A DNA stretch of 64,000 nt from Litomosoides sigmodontis. Its lineage: Eukaryota > Nematoda > Chromadorea > Rhabditida > Onchocercidae. The notes under the pieces are model-generated. The model was not told where the DNA came from, ran no database searches, and saw nothing but the letters and a program-made list of their open reading frames with translations. Position 1 is the stretch's first letter; each line of letters opens with the position of its first letter. Below are positions 1 through 11,844 of this stretch, one piece after another. The translations under genes and the position numbers were made by a program. The stretch covers positions 1,521,738 to 1,585,737 of the forward strand of contig OY718808.1 in assembly GCA_963070105.1 (NCBI GenBank). The letters run 5' to 3'.

Positions 1-380
1 TTTAAATTAACGCGTGCCCTAGTTAACTGATCGAATTGAAAACAAGGACTGAAAACTTCAAATGTCATTAAATTTAACCATTTCGAGTAAATAAACATCA
101 TACTACATTTAACATCACAGAGATTTTTATAGAACTGTTAAATTTAAAGGGTTTTACACGATCGTTCCCCAAAAATTGTTCGCCAACATGCCAACATGCC
201 TTTCTCTTATTAAAAGCACCGTCAGCATGTCTAATTACATTTTTTTCTTTCCTTTCGCCAACTAATAAGGATGTGGTCTATGAGACCTCTATAATTTCTC
301 TTACCTAAAAATATCATTTAACAAAAATAAGAAACGAATTGGAGAGCAGTTCCAAATTGTGAGAATTACAAAACTCTAAC

Positions 381-1930
381 CTGTCAAGTTTTCGCATGTC
401 ATGGAGTGATAAACCATCACGCCCATTACAGACTGATATGATGTGTACTTGTCGAGGATTAAATTGAGCACAATACATCGTTCCTAAAAGCTTGATTTAC
501 TGTTAGGCGAATTCAATTCAATTTCGATTAAACATAGTCGCCAATAACAGACAATAAAACATACCTGAACTTTCAATGGCAAGCGTTTCTTCTCCTCCTC
601 GCAAATCATATAGCCGAACCTTTCCGTCTTCCGAAGCAGACATTATCATTGCATCATCTTTGGGCTAGAAAAAAACACGCTATACTAATCCGAAAATACT
701 GATATTGTGGTGTTTGGGAGGTTGATTTTGAGAGTCATAACATATTACTTTATGGACTATTGTTTGATAAAATCAGCTGAGACGATTTATGACTACTCGA
801 CTGTGTAGAACACTGCAATTGTGACTCAAAATATCACGAGCAATGTTCAGAAATCCAGTGAATGTAGTAATTCACTTCGAGAATTATCATATCTCACATA
901 GAACATGAACTCTTCCCATTCCTTTGGTATATTACAGTCCATTACTTTAATTATATCTGAGCAAGTCTAGTCCACTTTAAGCACGTGATCTTACATTTAT
1001 AGCCACGTTATAAATGGGCTCATCAGCTTTAAAACGATGCACCACACTAGTAGTTGCAATATCATGAACGAATAAAAACGAGTCATTCCCAGCTGAATAA
1101 AGTTTTTCACATCTGAAAAACACTGTGAATAATGCCTACGTTATGTACAGCTTAGATATAACTAATTTGGTGTGGCATATAACAACAACCAAGCAAGCGA
1201 TAAGAGATTGGTTGCAATATAAGGCACAAAAATTCGGTGTTCCATCTCATAGTATTGGTAGATTCCGTTGCTCAGTTATCCGACACTAATGACTGCCGCA
1301 GGTATTTATCGATATATTTCTCACATAATTAACGGCTCAGTCTTAAAAACTAGTTATTAAGTCTTCAAGATTTGGGAAAAGTAGATCCAAAAACAAACTT
1401 GTTGGAAAATCCAATAGAAAATATGTTAGAATAATGCATCTGTTTCATAACTGCTATAGGCTTCGGACTTCCCATCACTTGTACATCGTTAAGCTTCCAC
1501 ATTAACACACGTCGGTCATCACCACCTAATAGTGCTATTGACTTCAAAACTTTTAATTAAAGAAATGACCATTCTTCCCCAGCGTTGAACAATTTTTCCA
1601 TAAGAGGTATATGTGAATGATCATAAAGATAATCGTGTCGTGCTTCTTAATTTTTTAAACCTTTTTTATAAGCAATAATAAAATGAAACCTGTGAAAAAA
1701 AACAAGAAAACAGAATTAGTTGACTTACCACTAGCTAAAAAATTTTCATCTGCTGATGCTTCGATAGCATTTACACAACCGTAATGGCCTTTCACATCCT
1801 TCTGATAAATATTTCTGTTAGGAAGATCGAGAAATGGGAATTCCCATGAACCGTTCACATTTTTCCCGAATTCTTTACGCCGAAAAAATCTACTAACAGC
1901 AGAATGTTGCTTCTTACCGACATCCACCAT
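381..1930 (-). CDS. DCAF5-like WD40-repeat protein, 5' part only
   Basis: Leftward gene whose 3' part lies beyond position 1. Five exons are readable on the minus strand: 1729-1930, 1399-1525, 995-1112, 565-664 and 381-483. All have GT/AG borders and compatible phases (1, 2, 0, 1, 2). The ATG at 1930 is preceded by an in-frame TGA. Residues about 45-70 contain GHYGCVNAIE and then ASGGDDRRVLMWKL, the signature of the first WD40 blade of DCAF5/WDR22. Later blades read SAGNDSFLFVHD and SASEDGKVRLYDLRGGEE. In the family, DCAF5 is a substrate receptor of the CUL4-DDB1 ubiquitin ligase. The role here is inferred by homology. DCAF6 and other WD40 DCAFs are alternatives, but the GCVNAIE...GGDDRRV run favours DCAF5. 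The next exon to the left was not recognised in 1-370. Confidence 0.85.
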
Positions 1931-2317
1931 GCCTTCGAGCAGTCCACCCAACTTCCAGCACTTTCACTTCTTAGACAGCTTCTAAAAGGAGCATATTAGC
2001 AGCTAGCATTCCAAAAATTAGCATATTGAGGAATACGCAACATCCTAACATGTACTATTCGATGATGAGTGAAATAAAATTCGTGGAAAGATGAAGATGC
2101 AACAACAAACAACAACAACAACAGCATCACGAGAGTGTCCAAACTATAACCACTGGCTATTTCCTATAGGAGACAGACAGTGAGAGTGTCTAATACATAC
2201 AACAAAGAGAACCGAATCGGATAACTCCCAATTTAAGCGGAGTACAAGTGGAGTAACCACAACCACAACAATATTTCCCTCTCCCTTCCACCGCCACCTC
2301 CCTCCTTCCTAAAGTAT

Positions 2318-2349
<32 letters not shown>

Positions 2350-3722
2350 CCAGTAGCAAGCAGTAAAGCTATAGGAATGACTAAACTGCAATTATCTATT
2401 TCCGTAAAAGCCTTCGTCATACAGTAGTAGGAATGTGTGTAAGACACGTCAAGACGACGCAAAATACATCACCTCTGACCTTAGTACTAACCGCAGGAAT
2501 AAATAGGAAAGCAAAAACAACCTATGTATATCGCGCATTTTGAAGTAGTTCATAGATCATAAATCAATAAGTGAGAAAAGAAGAAAATGAAATGGGAAAG
2601 AGGTGATATACTGAATTTTATGTCCCACTTTTAGCAGTGCTCACACCATTGCCTTTTTAATAATTCATCAAAATCAGCGTTTTCCAAATGTCAAGCGGGC
2701 GGTAATGATCGATGTCCAAACATGGAAAAGGAACAATGTGATCAGTCAACGTGTAATTATAATGAAATACCTAACTAATAATTGAGATGAAAATGAAAAT
2801 GAAAGCAGAAAACTGTTGCAACTATCCGAATGTAAATGCTTCTTCACTCTGAAATATGATTAAATTAAAAAGTGATTAAACTTTCAGTTTCAACTATTTA
2901 CCTGACAGGTATGCGATGAACTGGAAAATACGGCTTGTTTGAAGGCGCAAATTATCGCCACGTTTACTCGCTCCAAACTCCCCTCCTAGCTAAAACGCAA
3001 CTTGTGGAAAGAAGCTGCTTCTACCCCTCACCTCACAGCTTCTTGATCCATTCCCATTCATTGTTTTGCTATCTAAACCTTTCCCATTGGTTGTTTGTTA
3101 GCAAGTCAGCACCTATCATTTTGTATTTTTGCTTATCACTCATTGCTATCACTCTATTTTTTTTCTGTGGGAATGTTGTACTCCCCTACAATGCATAGGT
3201 TTCTCTCTCAATCTTTGCCTCATTATTTCTCAAAAATCTCATTAATCTTTGGCACATCTCAATTCTTCATGATATTTCTTTCACCGTCATTTACTGATGT
3301 GCTGGTGCTGTTGCTGTTGCTGCTATTCGTCGCTTCACTTTGCCTTTACAATTTTATCAGCGTTTTGAGATTTGGCTTATTCTGTTTGCGTCATCGTTGC
3401 TAATTTAAGGGAGGATGCTTTCTTCCTGCTGAAGTTAGCTGTGAAAGGCTATTGATTCTTTAATTCATTCTTTTTTTTTGCTAATTTTGAAGCTTTTCTA
3501 ATTCTAATTTGATGAATGAGCAGCAGTAGATAAGGGTCTATTGAGCTTTTATTACTTAGGAGGCAACAGGACTTAGAAAAAGCAAGTGGTATTTTCGTGG
3601 ATCATTTTAGATTTCAGATAAATCGTGGGTATGGATTTAAAATGTGACTTATTTACGTATTGCATAAATCCTGGTTTAATTTTTCAGACATTTTCAGACA
3701 TTTGCTGATATGCTGATGTAAT
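1931..3722. other. Divergent intergenic interval between DCAF5-like and HDAC11 genes
   Basis: No coding exon was recognised. The two flanking genes point away from each other, so both promoters should lie here. The interval holds an (AAC)n run and C/T-rich patches. Short open frames at 2.9-3.4 kb are hydrophobic low-complexity readings of T-rich DNA. Confidence 0.6.
2318..2350. repeat. (AAC)n microsatellite
   Basis: About eleven uninterrupted AAC units. Read on the minus strand it would code for poly-Cys, which explains a spurious Cys-run open frame there. Confidence 0.9.
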
Positions 3723-5850
3723 ATGACCGAAAAAAAATTTATTGATTGTGACGATGAAAGTTCCATCGGAAAACCTCTTGTGACCAGGTTCGTTTAATGA
3801 TGGAAAAAGATGATCGGCTAATCTGATTTTTGGATCAGCATGAATTGATGACTTATTACTGAATAAATGTATTGCATTGTATGTTTGGTTAGCTTATGAT
3901 ATTGGCGATAGTTCAACAGTATTAAAATTAGTGTTTTCTGAAGGCTAATTTTGATATTTCTCTTCAAGCAGACAATTAGCCGCTGTGAAAGCATCAAAAT
4001 TGTACAGAGAAATTGAAAGGAATCAATTGCCCATTGTATATCATCCGATTTATAATATATCGTTTTGTGGAATCCAACGGTGCCACCCATTTGATTCACG
4101 TAAATGGGGACGTGTATATGAAATGCTATTGCGTGAGTCTCATTTTACCACTTAACCTGCCAAGTTTAGAAAAAATCTGAATAATTGAAAATTTTTTTCA
4201 TTTTAAAAAGTGTTAAGCACCAAATGGCTATATGTTTTGTTATAATTTTCATCATTACTTCGAATTATGTCTTCTGAATGCATTGAATTTATCGTTTTTT
4301 CCTTTCCTATTCCAGAATCAGGAATGTTTGAAGAAAAGCAAGTCGTAAGGCCATCGGAAGCCAGCATGGACGATCTACGTGTTGTGCATTCATCGGCCTA
4401 CCTTTCATCACTGAATTGTCCGTGTTATGTGGCAAGGGTGGTTGAAGTTACACTCGTTGCGCTGCTACCTCCATGCATTATTAACAAAGTCCTCCTGAAA
4501 CCATTTCGATATCACACCGGTAAGTAATCCATTCCGATGTCGCACTGGCAAGCTTGGTAAACACATAGCAACATGTGTGCTTTATTCGTTTCAGTACATG
4601 TTTATACAGGTTGTGCATGTAATGCATCTCATGCATCAATGACAATGAGTACTTGTTAAAAATGTGCACTGTACTGAGATGATTGAAATTTCACAAGTAG
4701 ACAAATGTACATTTCTTTGTCATTGAAGGCGGCACAGTATTAGCGGCCAAGCTTGCATTAACGTTCGGCTGGGCAATAAATATTGGTGGCGGTTTCCATC
4801 ATGCAAGCCGTTCAAAGGGTGGTGGATTTTGTATTTATGCTGATATTACTTTGGCATTAACATTCTTGTTCATCAATCAGTTGATTTCAAAAGCTATGAT
4901 TATTGATTTAGATGCACATCAGGTTATTTCGGACGTACTTTGTTGGCATCTTTATGTTTTACCGTTAGTCTTTTTTTGCGTCTTATCTCACATACTTCTC
5001 CTACTCATTGTATTTTTAATTCCAGTTAACTGCAGTTGCTATTTTAGTTTTCAGTTCTTTGCTGATTAAACAGTCTTTTCAGGGTAATGGTCATGAAAGC
5101 GATTTTTGTGGAGATAATCGGGTTTATATACTGGACATGTTCAACAATCGCATTTATCCACAGGATCTGAAAGCAAGACGTAAAATTTGCTCATTTTGTT
5201 TACAAAATTAAAACGAAGTACGTTAGTGAATCACGGTCTTGAGTTAATAGATGAGAGCAAATTTTTTTGTTGCAGGAAGTATTTTTGATAAATTATATGG
5301 CACATCTTGGTGTTTTATATTATATGACTGTTGAATATGGATTTACTGATTTGTGCTTTGTTGAATTTTTTGAATGTATTTCATATATTTTATGGTAGTT
5401 TCAAAATGGCGTTTCTTCTTTAGGTGCAATAAGAAGATCAGTTCATCTTCATGTTGGTGCAAAAGATGCAGAGTATATTTCCTTACTTTCAAGTAATCTT
5501 CAAGATGTCTTGAGCGAATTTCTACCTGATATAATCGTGTATAATGCAGGAACTGATTGTCTTCGAGGCGACCCACTTGGATTACTGTCATTATCCGCAA
5601 AGGTTGTTATATTTTTTTTAATTGAGATTCATAGAAGTTATAAGTTTCATATTCAAAATCAGATCATTTATTGCCACAGTAATTTTAGGGAATTCGAAAA
5701 CGTGATGAAATTGTTTTCAAAATGGCTCGCAGCAGGCATATTCCAGTTGTAATGCTGCTTAGTGGTGGATATATGCCGAATACGCACGAGGTCATTGCCA
5801 AGTCGATCCTGAATTTGTACGATAAAAATTTGTTAAAGGTGGAGCTGTGA
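3723..5850 (+). CDS. hda-11: Histone deacetylase 11 (class IV HDAC), complete
   Basis: Seven exons: 3723-3787, 3969-4132, 4316-4519, 4729-4922, 5083-5179, 5424-5602 and 5689-5850. All have GT/AG borders and matching phases, and give a 354-aa protein (human HDAC11 is 347 aa). The deacetylase/fatty-acyl-hydrolase core is intact. A GGGFHH pair lies at residues 168-169, zinc ligands are Asp206 and His208 in DLDAHQGNGHE and Asp286 in YNAGTD, and the transition-state tyrosine is Tyr329 in SGGY. The spacing between the zinc ligands and the tyrosine matches the human enzyme with a constant offset of 25. Class IV enzymes remove long-chain acyl groups (and more weakly acetyl groups) from lysines in nucleus and cytoplasm. 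The N-terminal 35 residues are not conserved and the first exon rests on phase agreement. The last codons may vary by splicing, since the AAG|GTGGAG near 5838 is a usable donor. Confidence 0.93.
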
Positions 5851-7757
5851 TCAAAACTGCACATTATTCAATTAACTTCCAGAAAAAAAACAGTTTAACG
5901 TAGTGATAAGCTAGGTGTCATGGTATTGAAGAACGGTGATTACATCAAATAATCTGTCGTGTTATGTAATTTTATTATTAGGAAACCGAAGCAGACAAGT
6001 GAGGATATCGGCATATTGCATGTCGATTTTGCGGAAGTACTGTATGAACTATAAATCATTTCAGACTAAAAAGGAAAAATAGGTGGAATTTATGCGACAA
6101 GTTGTGCTTATATTTACCTATTTAGCTTTAAATAATATTATGCCATAAATTAACTCATAGATATTATGCATCGTACCTCATTTACTTACTGCATTTAAAA
6201 TAAATAGTATTGCTTTCATCTTGTTGCTGTTAGCATTCATTGGCATTCACAAAATTGTTGTAAAATTAAACTAAGATACACATATATGAGAGGGAGGGAA
6301 AGGAATGAGAATGAATCGAGGAATGTCAAGATAATTTTGCCTAGTGGGGAGATTGAACCATCTGATAGGCGTGAAGCTTACAGCAACTATACATACTTTC
6401 CCCTCATTTTTTCTTTCATATTTTTCTCTCGAAATGAAAAAAAAAAAACCCCGTGATTCATTTCATTGGTGATTTAAAAACATTGGAGAGAGATAGGAAA
6501 GGCGATAGAAAAAAAAAACAACGAAATAGAGATAAGGGATGGGACCAGTCACTGCATCATCATTTTGAATGATACAGTTCATGATGATCAAACGGAATGG
6601 TATTTTCCATCATGTTTTTGTCATAAATTTTCAACCAATTTCATCTTTTTGTTAAATTTACAGGCAATTCTATTGTAGGATTTAGTGAATTTTGAGGATT
6701 TTGTTAGGTGGAAAATCTAGAAATTGTCATTTTGCAAAATAGCAAATAGCGGTAATTTTGAAGTTATTGATACGTCATTCAATGGATCAGTTAGATGTCA
6801 TCGAATCTGTTATGGGTGTTAGTTTCGTCAGAAAAATAACTGAAGGAAATGCTTTCATCAACTAAACTAACCCTATTAAAATTAATATGCAGATTACAGC
6901 GATCCATGGACAGTTTTCATTTCTATTTCCTTTTCATTCTGAAACATGAAATGCTTAACTAGGATTCTTTTAAATCCAGAAATAGCAAAATATCAAAATG
7001 AAGTTTATGCTGTAATTTTTACACTTGCTACATATTTTCCAAATTATGACAACAATCCTTTATTGATTACAAAATCGCTAACCAGTTAACTATGAAAATT
7101 AGGTGGAATAAATTATGGCAGTATGCTGATGATCCCTGTAGTCAATACCGTACGATGCTCATTTAGTTGGAATTTAAGAAAAATGGATTTGCTGTAGTGA
7201 AGTGGGGTATTCTTCGAATGCATGAAAATATTTCAAAATCAAACTTGAAAATTTTTGGTTGCTTTTTGAAACACAAATTTTAGTTTTTGCACTTTGTTAT
7301 TTCAATTAAATAATTTAACATTCATCACACTTTGTGGATTGGAATTTTCGTTTTCTTAATTTTTCGGAATTTCGTTTTATAAAAAAGAAAGAAAACAGTA
7401 ACAGATGTGTTTTTTTTTACTGAAATAGAGTTATAAATAGAAATCGAAAAGATTGAAATTTACTTTTAAGCAAGAAAGTCCGTTACGAATTTTACAGCAG
7501 CCATCGTTTTCCTTAAATCATTAATGAACAAAATAAATTTGAAGCAATTCATAAATTAACACAATTTTTCTTTTACACTTGATTCGAAGATTTAAATGAC
7601 TAATTTCTTGTGTGCTACTTTTTGTTTTGAATTATTCATCCATCCGTTTTTTAAAATTGATAATAGTGAAGTAGTATCAGTTGAACGTTGGCACATTATA
7701 TTACAGCATTTGAAAAAATTTATTTTCAAAACTTTCGTCTTCATTTGCTTTTTTCAG
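5851..7757. other. Intergenic DNA downstream of HDAC11
   Basis: A+T-rich with oligo-A/T runs. An AATAAA at 6199-6204 is a plausible HDAC11 polyadenylation signal. A consensus acceptor at about 5982 is followed by a short open stretch ending TGA, possibly an alternative HDAC11 terminal exon. No other gene was recognised. Confidence 0.5.
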
Positions 7758-8068
7758 CACTGATTGTCCAAGGCCAATATCAGCAGGTTTTGTCTGGCTA
7801 AATTTAGGTCCAGACCTACCTGTCGATATTGCCCGCGGGCAGTCACGTACCTTACTTATCGTCGTACTTCGATTTGATGGAAGAGAAAACAGGTCATATT
7901 GTTTGTTGTATGTAGGAAAGCAAAAGTTCTCATTGCACTTCTACATTGCTGTATTGTTCGGTCTATGCCCACCAAACGAGTGATATTTCATTCAGGATTT
8001 ACCGGAAAAGTGGACAAAACAGAGTTACGGAAAAGGCGGTCTCCTTTACTGCTCCATCTTTTGCATAA
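7758..8068 (+). CDS. Two putative 3'-terminal exons of an unidentified gene
   Basis: I do not recognise this protein. Exon 7758-7892 follows a strong acceptor (GCTTTTTTCAG) and reads in one open frame, including VWLNLGPDLPVDIARG and RTLLIVVLRFDGRE. A GT donor follows. The second exon, 7996-8068, starts after ATTCAG, continues the same phase and stops at TAA 8066. The stretch is noticeably richer in G+C than its surroundings. No start codon or upstream exon was found in the 1.9 kb before it, so it is either the end of a gene with long introns, a relic, or a chance match. The minus strand of 7758-7892 is also open, with an AAG|GTACGT donor-like site, so the direction is not certain. Confidence 0.33.
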
Positions 8069-8615
8069 ATTGGTATGATTTTAATCCATGAATTACTTTT
8101 TGAACTAGAAATTGTGGTTCAAAAAGTGATTAGGATTAAAAATTTGAAACAATTCATTTTATTGCTGACGTCAGAAACTTCACCTTTCACACCTTCAACT
8201 TTGCATTTATCCATGCAATTAATTAAATTGTCTTCTTCGTTCTCGCATATAAAAGCTTATTGAAAATCTAGTCGAAAGAATGCCGCTTCTAGATAGTACC
8301 ATCTAATCGATGTAGTACACGCTTCTGTAGAGGCTTACAGTATTCTACTAAAATTTAACAATGGAAGAAAGAAAGACCGGTCTAACTTTCATTGCGTACC
8401 TTATAGAAGAAATTTTTCAATAGAATTTAAATTTTTAAAATTTGCAAGCATAAAAAATTGCGGAATAGCTCTCTCATAATGGTAACAATCGTGATATGGT
8501 GATAGTGAAAATAATAATTATAATTAACAGAATAATACTGATAACGATATTAGCTGACCAGGCTGACAACACTCTTCGGCATCTCAAGTTTTCCTCTCTC
8601 ACTTCTAGCAAAAAT

Positions 8616-8634
8616 AAGAGAGAGAGAGAGAGAG
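8616..8634. repeat. (GA)n microsatellite
   Basis: Uninterrupted GA dinucleotides immediately downstream of the first globin gene. Confidence 0.85.
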
Positions 8635-8656
8635 GCAGAGAGTAGCAAAAACAATT

Positions 8657-10315
8657 TTAAATTTCAATATTTTTATTTTGAATTTTCATTGATTCTGTTC
8701 GACATGCTTCCTCCATTCGTTGTAAGATTAATTGAATGACAGTCTTGTAAATTGCATCCATATTTGCTGTGTAACGCTCACCGAGGATCAATTTCACCGA
8801 ATAGAGAAATGGATTTTCCATTTCCTCAAAAATTTGCATTTTGTACAAATCGTATTTTACCTTTTTTTTTTTTTTAAACTTTTCATGCTTTGATTTTTTT
8901 TTTACATTTTTTATGCCACTCTTCCCTGTTACACCACCATCACCATCATTTATATCAACAGCCTAAGCTGATTTCAACCACTTGAATAAAATTAAAATTG
9001 AGTGAAAAAAAAAGGAAGTGAGTTTGCATGAGCGGTAGAGTGGATGAGAGTTGGGATATTTGAAATGAATGCAATATTTTTGATCAGAAAAGAAGTGGAC
9101 AAAGGAAAAAATAAAACTAACTCACCCAGAACATTTCCGGTTGAAATGCTCCACGATGAGCATGCTCCTGTCCATTTTTTTCCAATAGCATAAAAAATGT
9201 ATCGGCATTTTCAATTTGACTAAAAAATCTCAAATTTTTATTTGAAACATATTTGATTTAATTGAACTTTCTTTTTCATTACTAATTAATTGTTGAATGA
9301 GCAAAAATGTATTATCGCTGGACACACTGGATATTCAAATATTCACAATAGTACCTTATACCAATGGTTAGCATTTATTTAATTAGATGAAGCAAAAAAA
9401 TTAATTAATTGCTGAAATTGAATCATATCATAGAAACAACAATAAGCTGCAATCTTGTCAAATGTTTGCCTGTAAATTTTGACGGCGTAAAGAGCGTAAT
9501 TCACGTAACATAACATTGCTATGCGAATACACGTACGCGTTCTGTGAAATTTATGAAAAAAATCAACTGATAAAGAATGACCTGATTACTTTTCCAATGA
9601 ATTTCATGACAGCAGCGCCGTGTGCACTTAAGCGCTCATCCGTTGCCTGTTTCTCTTTCGCTTTATTGGCAATATTTCGAAATTTGAAAAACTCGTAATA
9701 TTCCGGATGTTCTGTTAGCATTCTGTATAAAATTTTTAAACGAAAAATCGCGGAAAAAAATCACTAAAAATTTATGATGCATTCAATAATATGAAATACC
9801 TCAATCGCACACTTTTCGCTCAACTATTTCAAATGCTTTTAATCATTATTCATTGGTAGAATTAAAGGTATGAAATAAATTTAGACGGAAAAAATTGATT
9901 AATCATTAAATAATTAAATTAATTAGTCAGATATAGATAGCGAGTGCAATTTAGTTTTTTGCAAAAATTTACATGACATAATTTCTTGAATAAATAAAAT
10001 AAAATGGAATGAGATAAATGAATAGAAATGAAAACATAAATAAATTAATCAAATAAAACGAGGCAAAAAACGCAAGTTGTGATTTGCAAAAAGAAAAGGA
10101 AATTACTTGAGGAACATTTCAATGCCAGCATTTGTCACATCGCGCTCAATACCTTTCCAATTTTTGGTTAAAACAAATTTTTGCCTCCTAGTTAGCGGTA
10201 TTCGAGAATCATTGAATTCGTCGTCGGTCGGCTTACCGCTTGACTTATTGCACTGATCCGTCACGTTTACCGGAAGTTTATTCCGACCAAGGCATGAACA
10301 ATAGATCCAGTTCAT
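8657..10315 (-). CDS. Nematode globin, paralogue 1
   Basis: Leftward gene of four coding exons: 10107-10315 (209 bp), 9582-9722 (141), 9126-9219 (94) and 8657-8860 (204). Phases are 2, 2, 0 and the product is 215 aa. A hydrophilic N-terminal extension of about 45 residues starts MNWIYCSCLG. The start was chosen because exon 1 then matches the paralogue's exon 1 exactly in length; an ATG further upstream (10354) is possible. The globin fold shows LTRRQKFVLTKNWKGI (helix A), FFKFRNI (CD corner), distal His E7 at residue 104 in AHGAAVM and proximal His F8 at residue 136 in EHAHRG, with YSVKLILGERY in helix G/H. Both haem-contacting histidines are present, so haem binding is expected. The terminal cysteines could be acylated to tether it to a membrane (inference). 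O2 transport, sensing or redox roles cannot be told apart from sequence alone. Confidence 0.92.
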
Positions 10316-11810
10316 GTCTGTATGTTGCCAAATTCCTAGATGGATTTTGCACATTTAGATAAATGTAAATTTTTAAATTTAATAAGGTAAGGAAGAAGTG
10401 AAATTAAAATTTTGAAGCTTATGTTTCTTCTAGATACCTTTTTTCAAGCCATAACAGGAGGGCACAAAAAGGCCATATGAATGCGTGAGTAGGAGGGACG
10501 GAAGATATTATTGGAGATGAGAGAGAGAGAGAGACAGAGAGATAAAATTATTGCATAATTAATTACTTTAAATTATTCAAAACGACAAAAGTGCCTGATA
10601 ATTAAGAGTTATTGAATTAAAAAATGTGATAAAATAGTTTTTTTCATCGATGATCGTTTTCAATTTGGATTTTACTACTTAACCATTCATCAAAATTTTA
10701 TCTTCCATAAAATGAAAAAATTGGTGGGAAAAAAATTACTTCAAATAAATTTGCAAGTTTAATTAACCACTCGTTAACTTCTTTTCTTTTAAGTACTTCG
10801 CAATGAACCAAGAAAAAACAAGCAAAAATATAACAATAAAATGAATTTTGCATTCCACTTACACATCAATTTTATTCGTATTCCATTCACAGTTCAAATT
10901 AATTATGTGTTAAGCAAAACAAAAAAACTAAATTAAAAATTTCCAATTATTAAAAAGCATGAAAAGAGTAGTAAAAAGTGAATGAATGAAACTTTCCTTT
11001 TTCATCCCATCAAATTTTTTTCGCACTAAAATTCATATCGTAAAAAATTACCAATAAACAGGTAACTCAAATAAGAACTCACTACCTCAATAAATACCTC
11101 AAAAAAAATGCCTCAAAAATCAAAAATAATACCTCAATAAATAAAACCCCACAAATTTCCCTCCCTATTTTCACATTACAAAAAATGAGGTGAAAAATTG
11201 AACAAAAACAGTTGAACATAGCTTTTTTAAAAACTAAAATTTAATTGAAAATGACAAATTTTCAACATTTATTCTGCAAAATTATTGATTGAACGAGAAA
11301 TGAACTAATTATTGATCACTGCCTTTGTCACTCTTTTTTCCACCTCTCTGTTTTCTTTCATCTCACTAATTTCTTCTCCTGCAAACTATCTCCTACCGTA
11401 ACAGTAATGCCCCACTGAGATAATTTGCTGAATTGCTAACAATCCAAATTACATCATAGCATTCATTCAATTCCTAAGCTAAAATCGATATTTAATTAAT
11501 AAATTAAAATTTCAGAACGATTCCGCTGAATTACTAATCGTACAAGAAATTAAAATTTGCTATTGCTATGTTCCACATCTTCCTCTCTAACCGTTTTGCA
11601 ATTGTTTACTACTCAAATTGTTAACTTAAATCATTTGCTACTGAAACTATCATTTCTATCAGCTTATTCGTTTCATTTAGGAAAAAGAAACGATAATTTC
11701 TGAAAAAATTTGCAAAACAGACTGAAAAGCTAGAAAATGAAAGTGAAAAGTGAAAAGCTAAAAAATAAAAAAAAACGAAAGTCTAGCTAAAGCAAACTAA
11801 CTCTAAAATA

Positions 11811-11811
11811 C

Positions 11812-11843
<32 letters not shown>
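11811..11843. repeat. (CT)n microsatellite
   Basis: Nearly uninterrupted CT run in the inter-globin interval. Confidence 0.85.

Positions 11844-11844
<1 letters not shown>

Noticed and set aside
2190..2462. Minus-strand open frame with a run of ten cysteines
   Set aside because: It is the translation of an (AAC)n microsatellite, with no splice context or conservation signal.
6330..6380. GGTTCAATCTCC on the minus strand resembling a tRNA T-arm
   Set aside because: No acceptor stem, anticodon arm or D-arm could be fitted around it.
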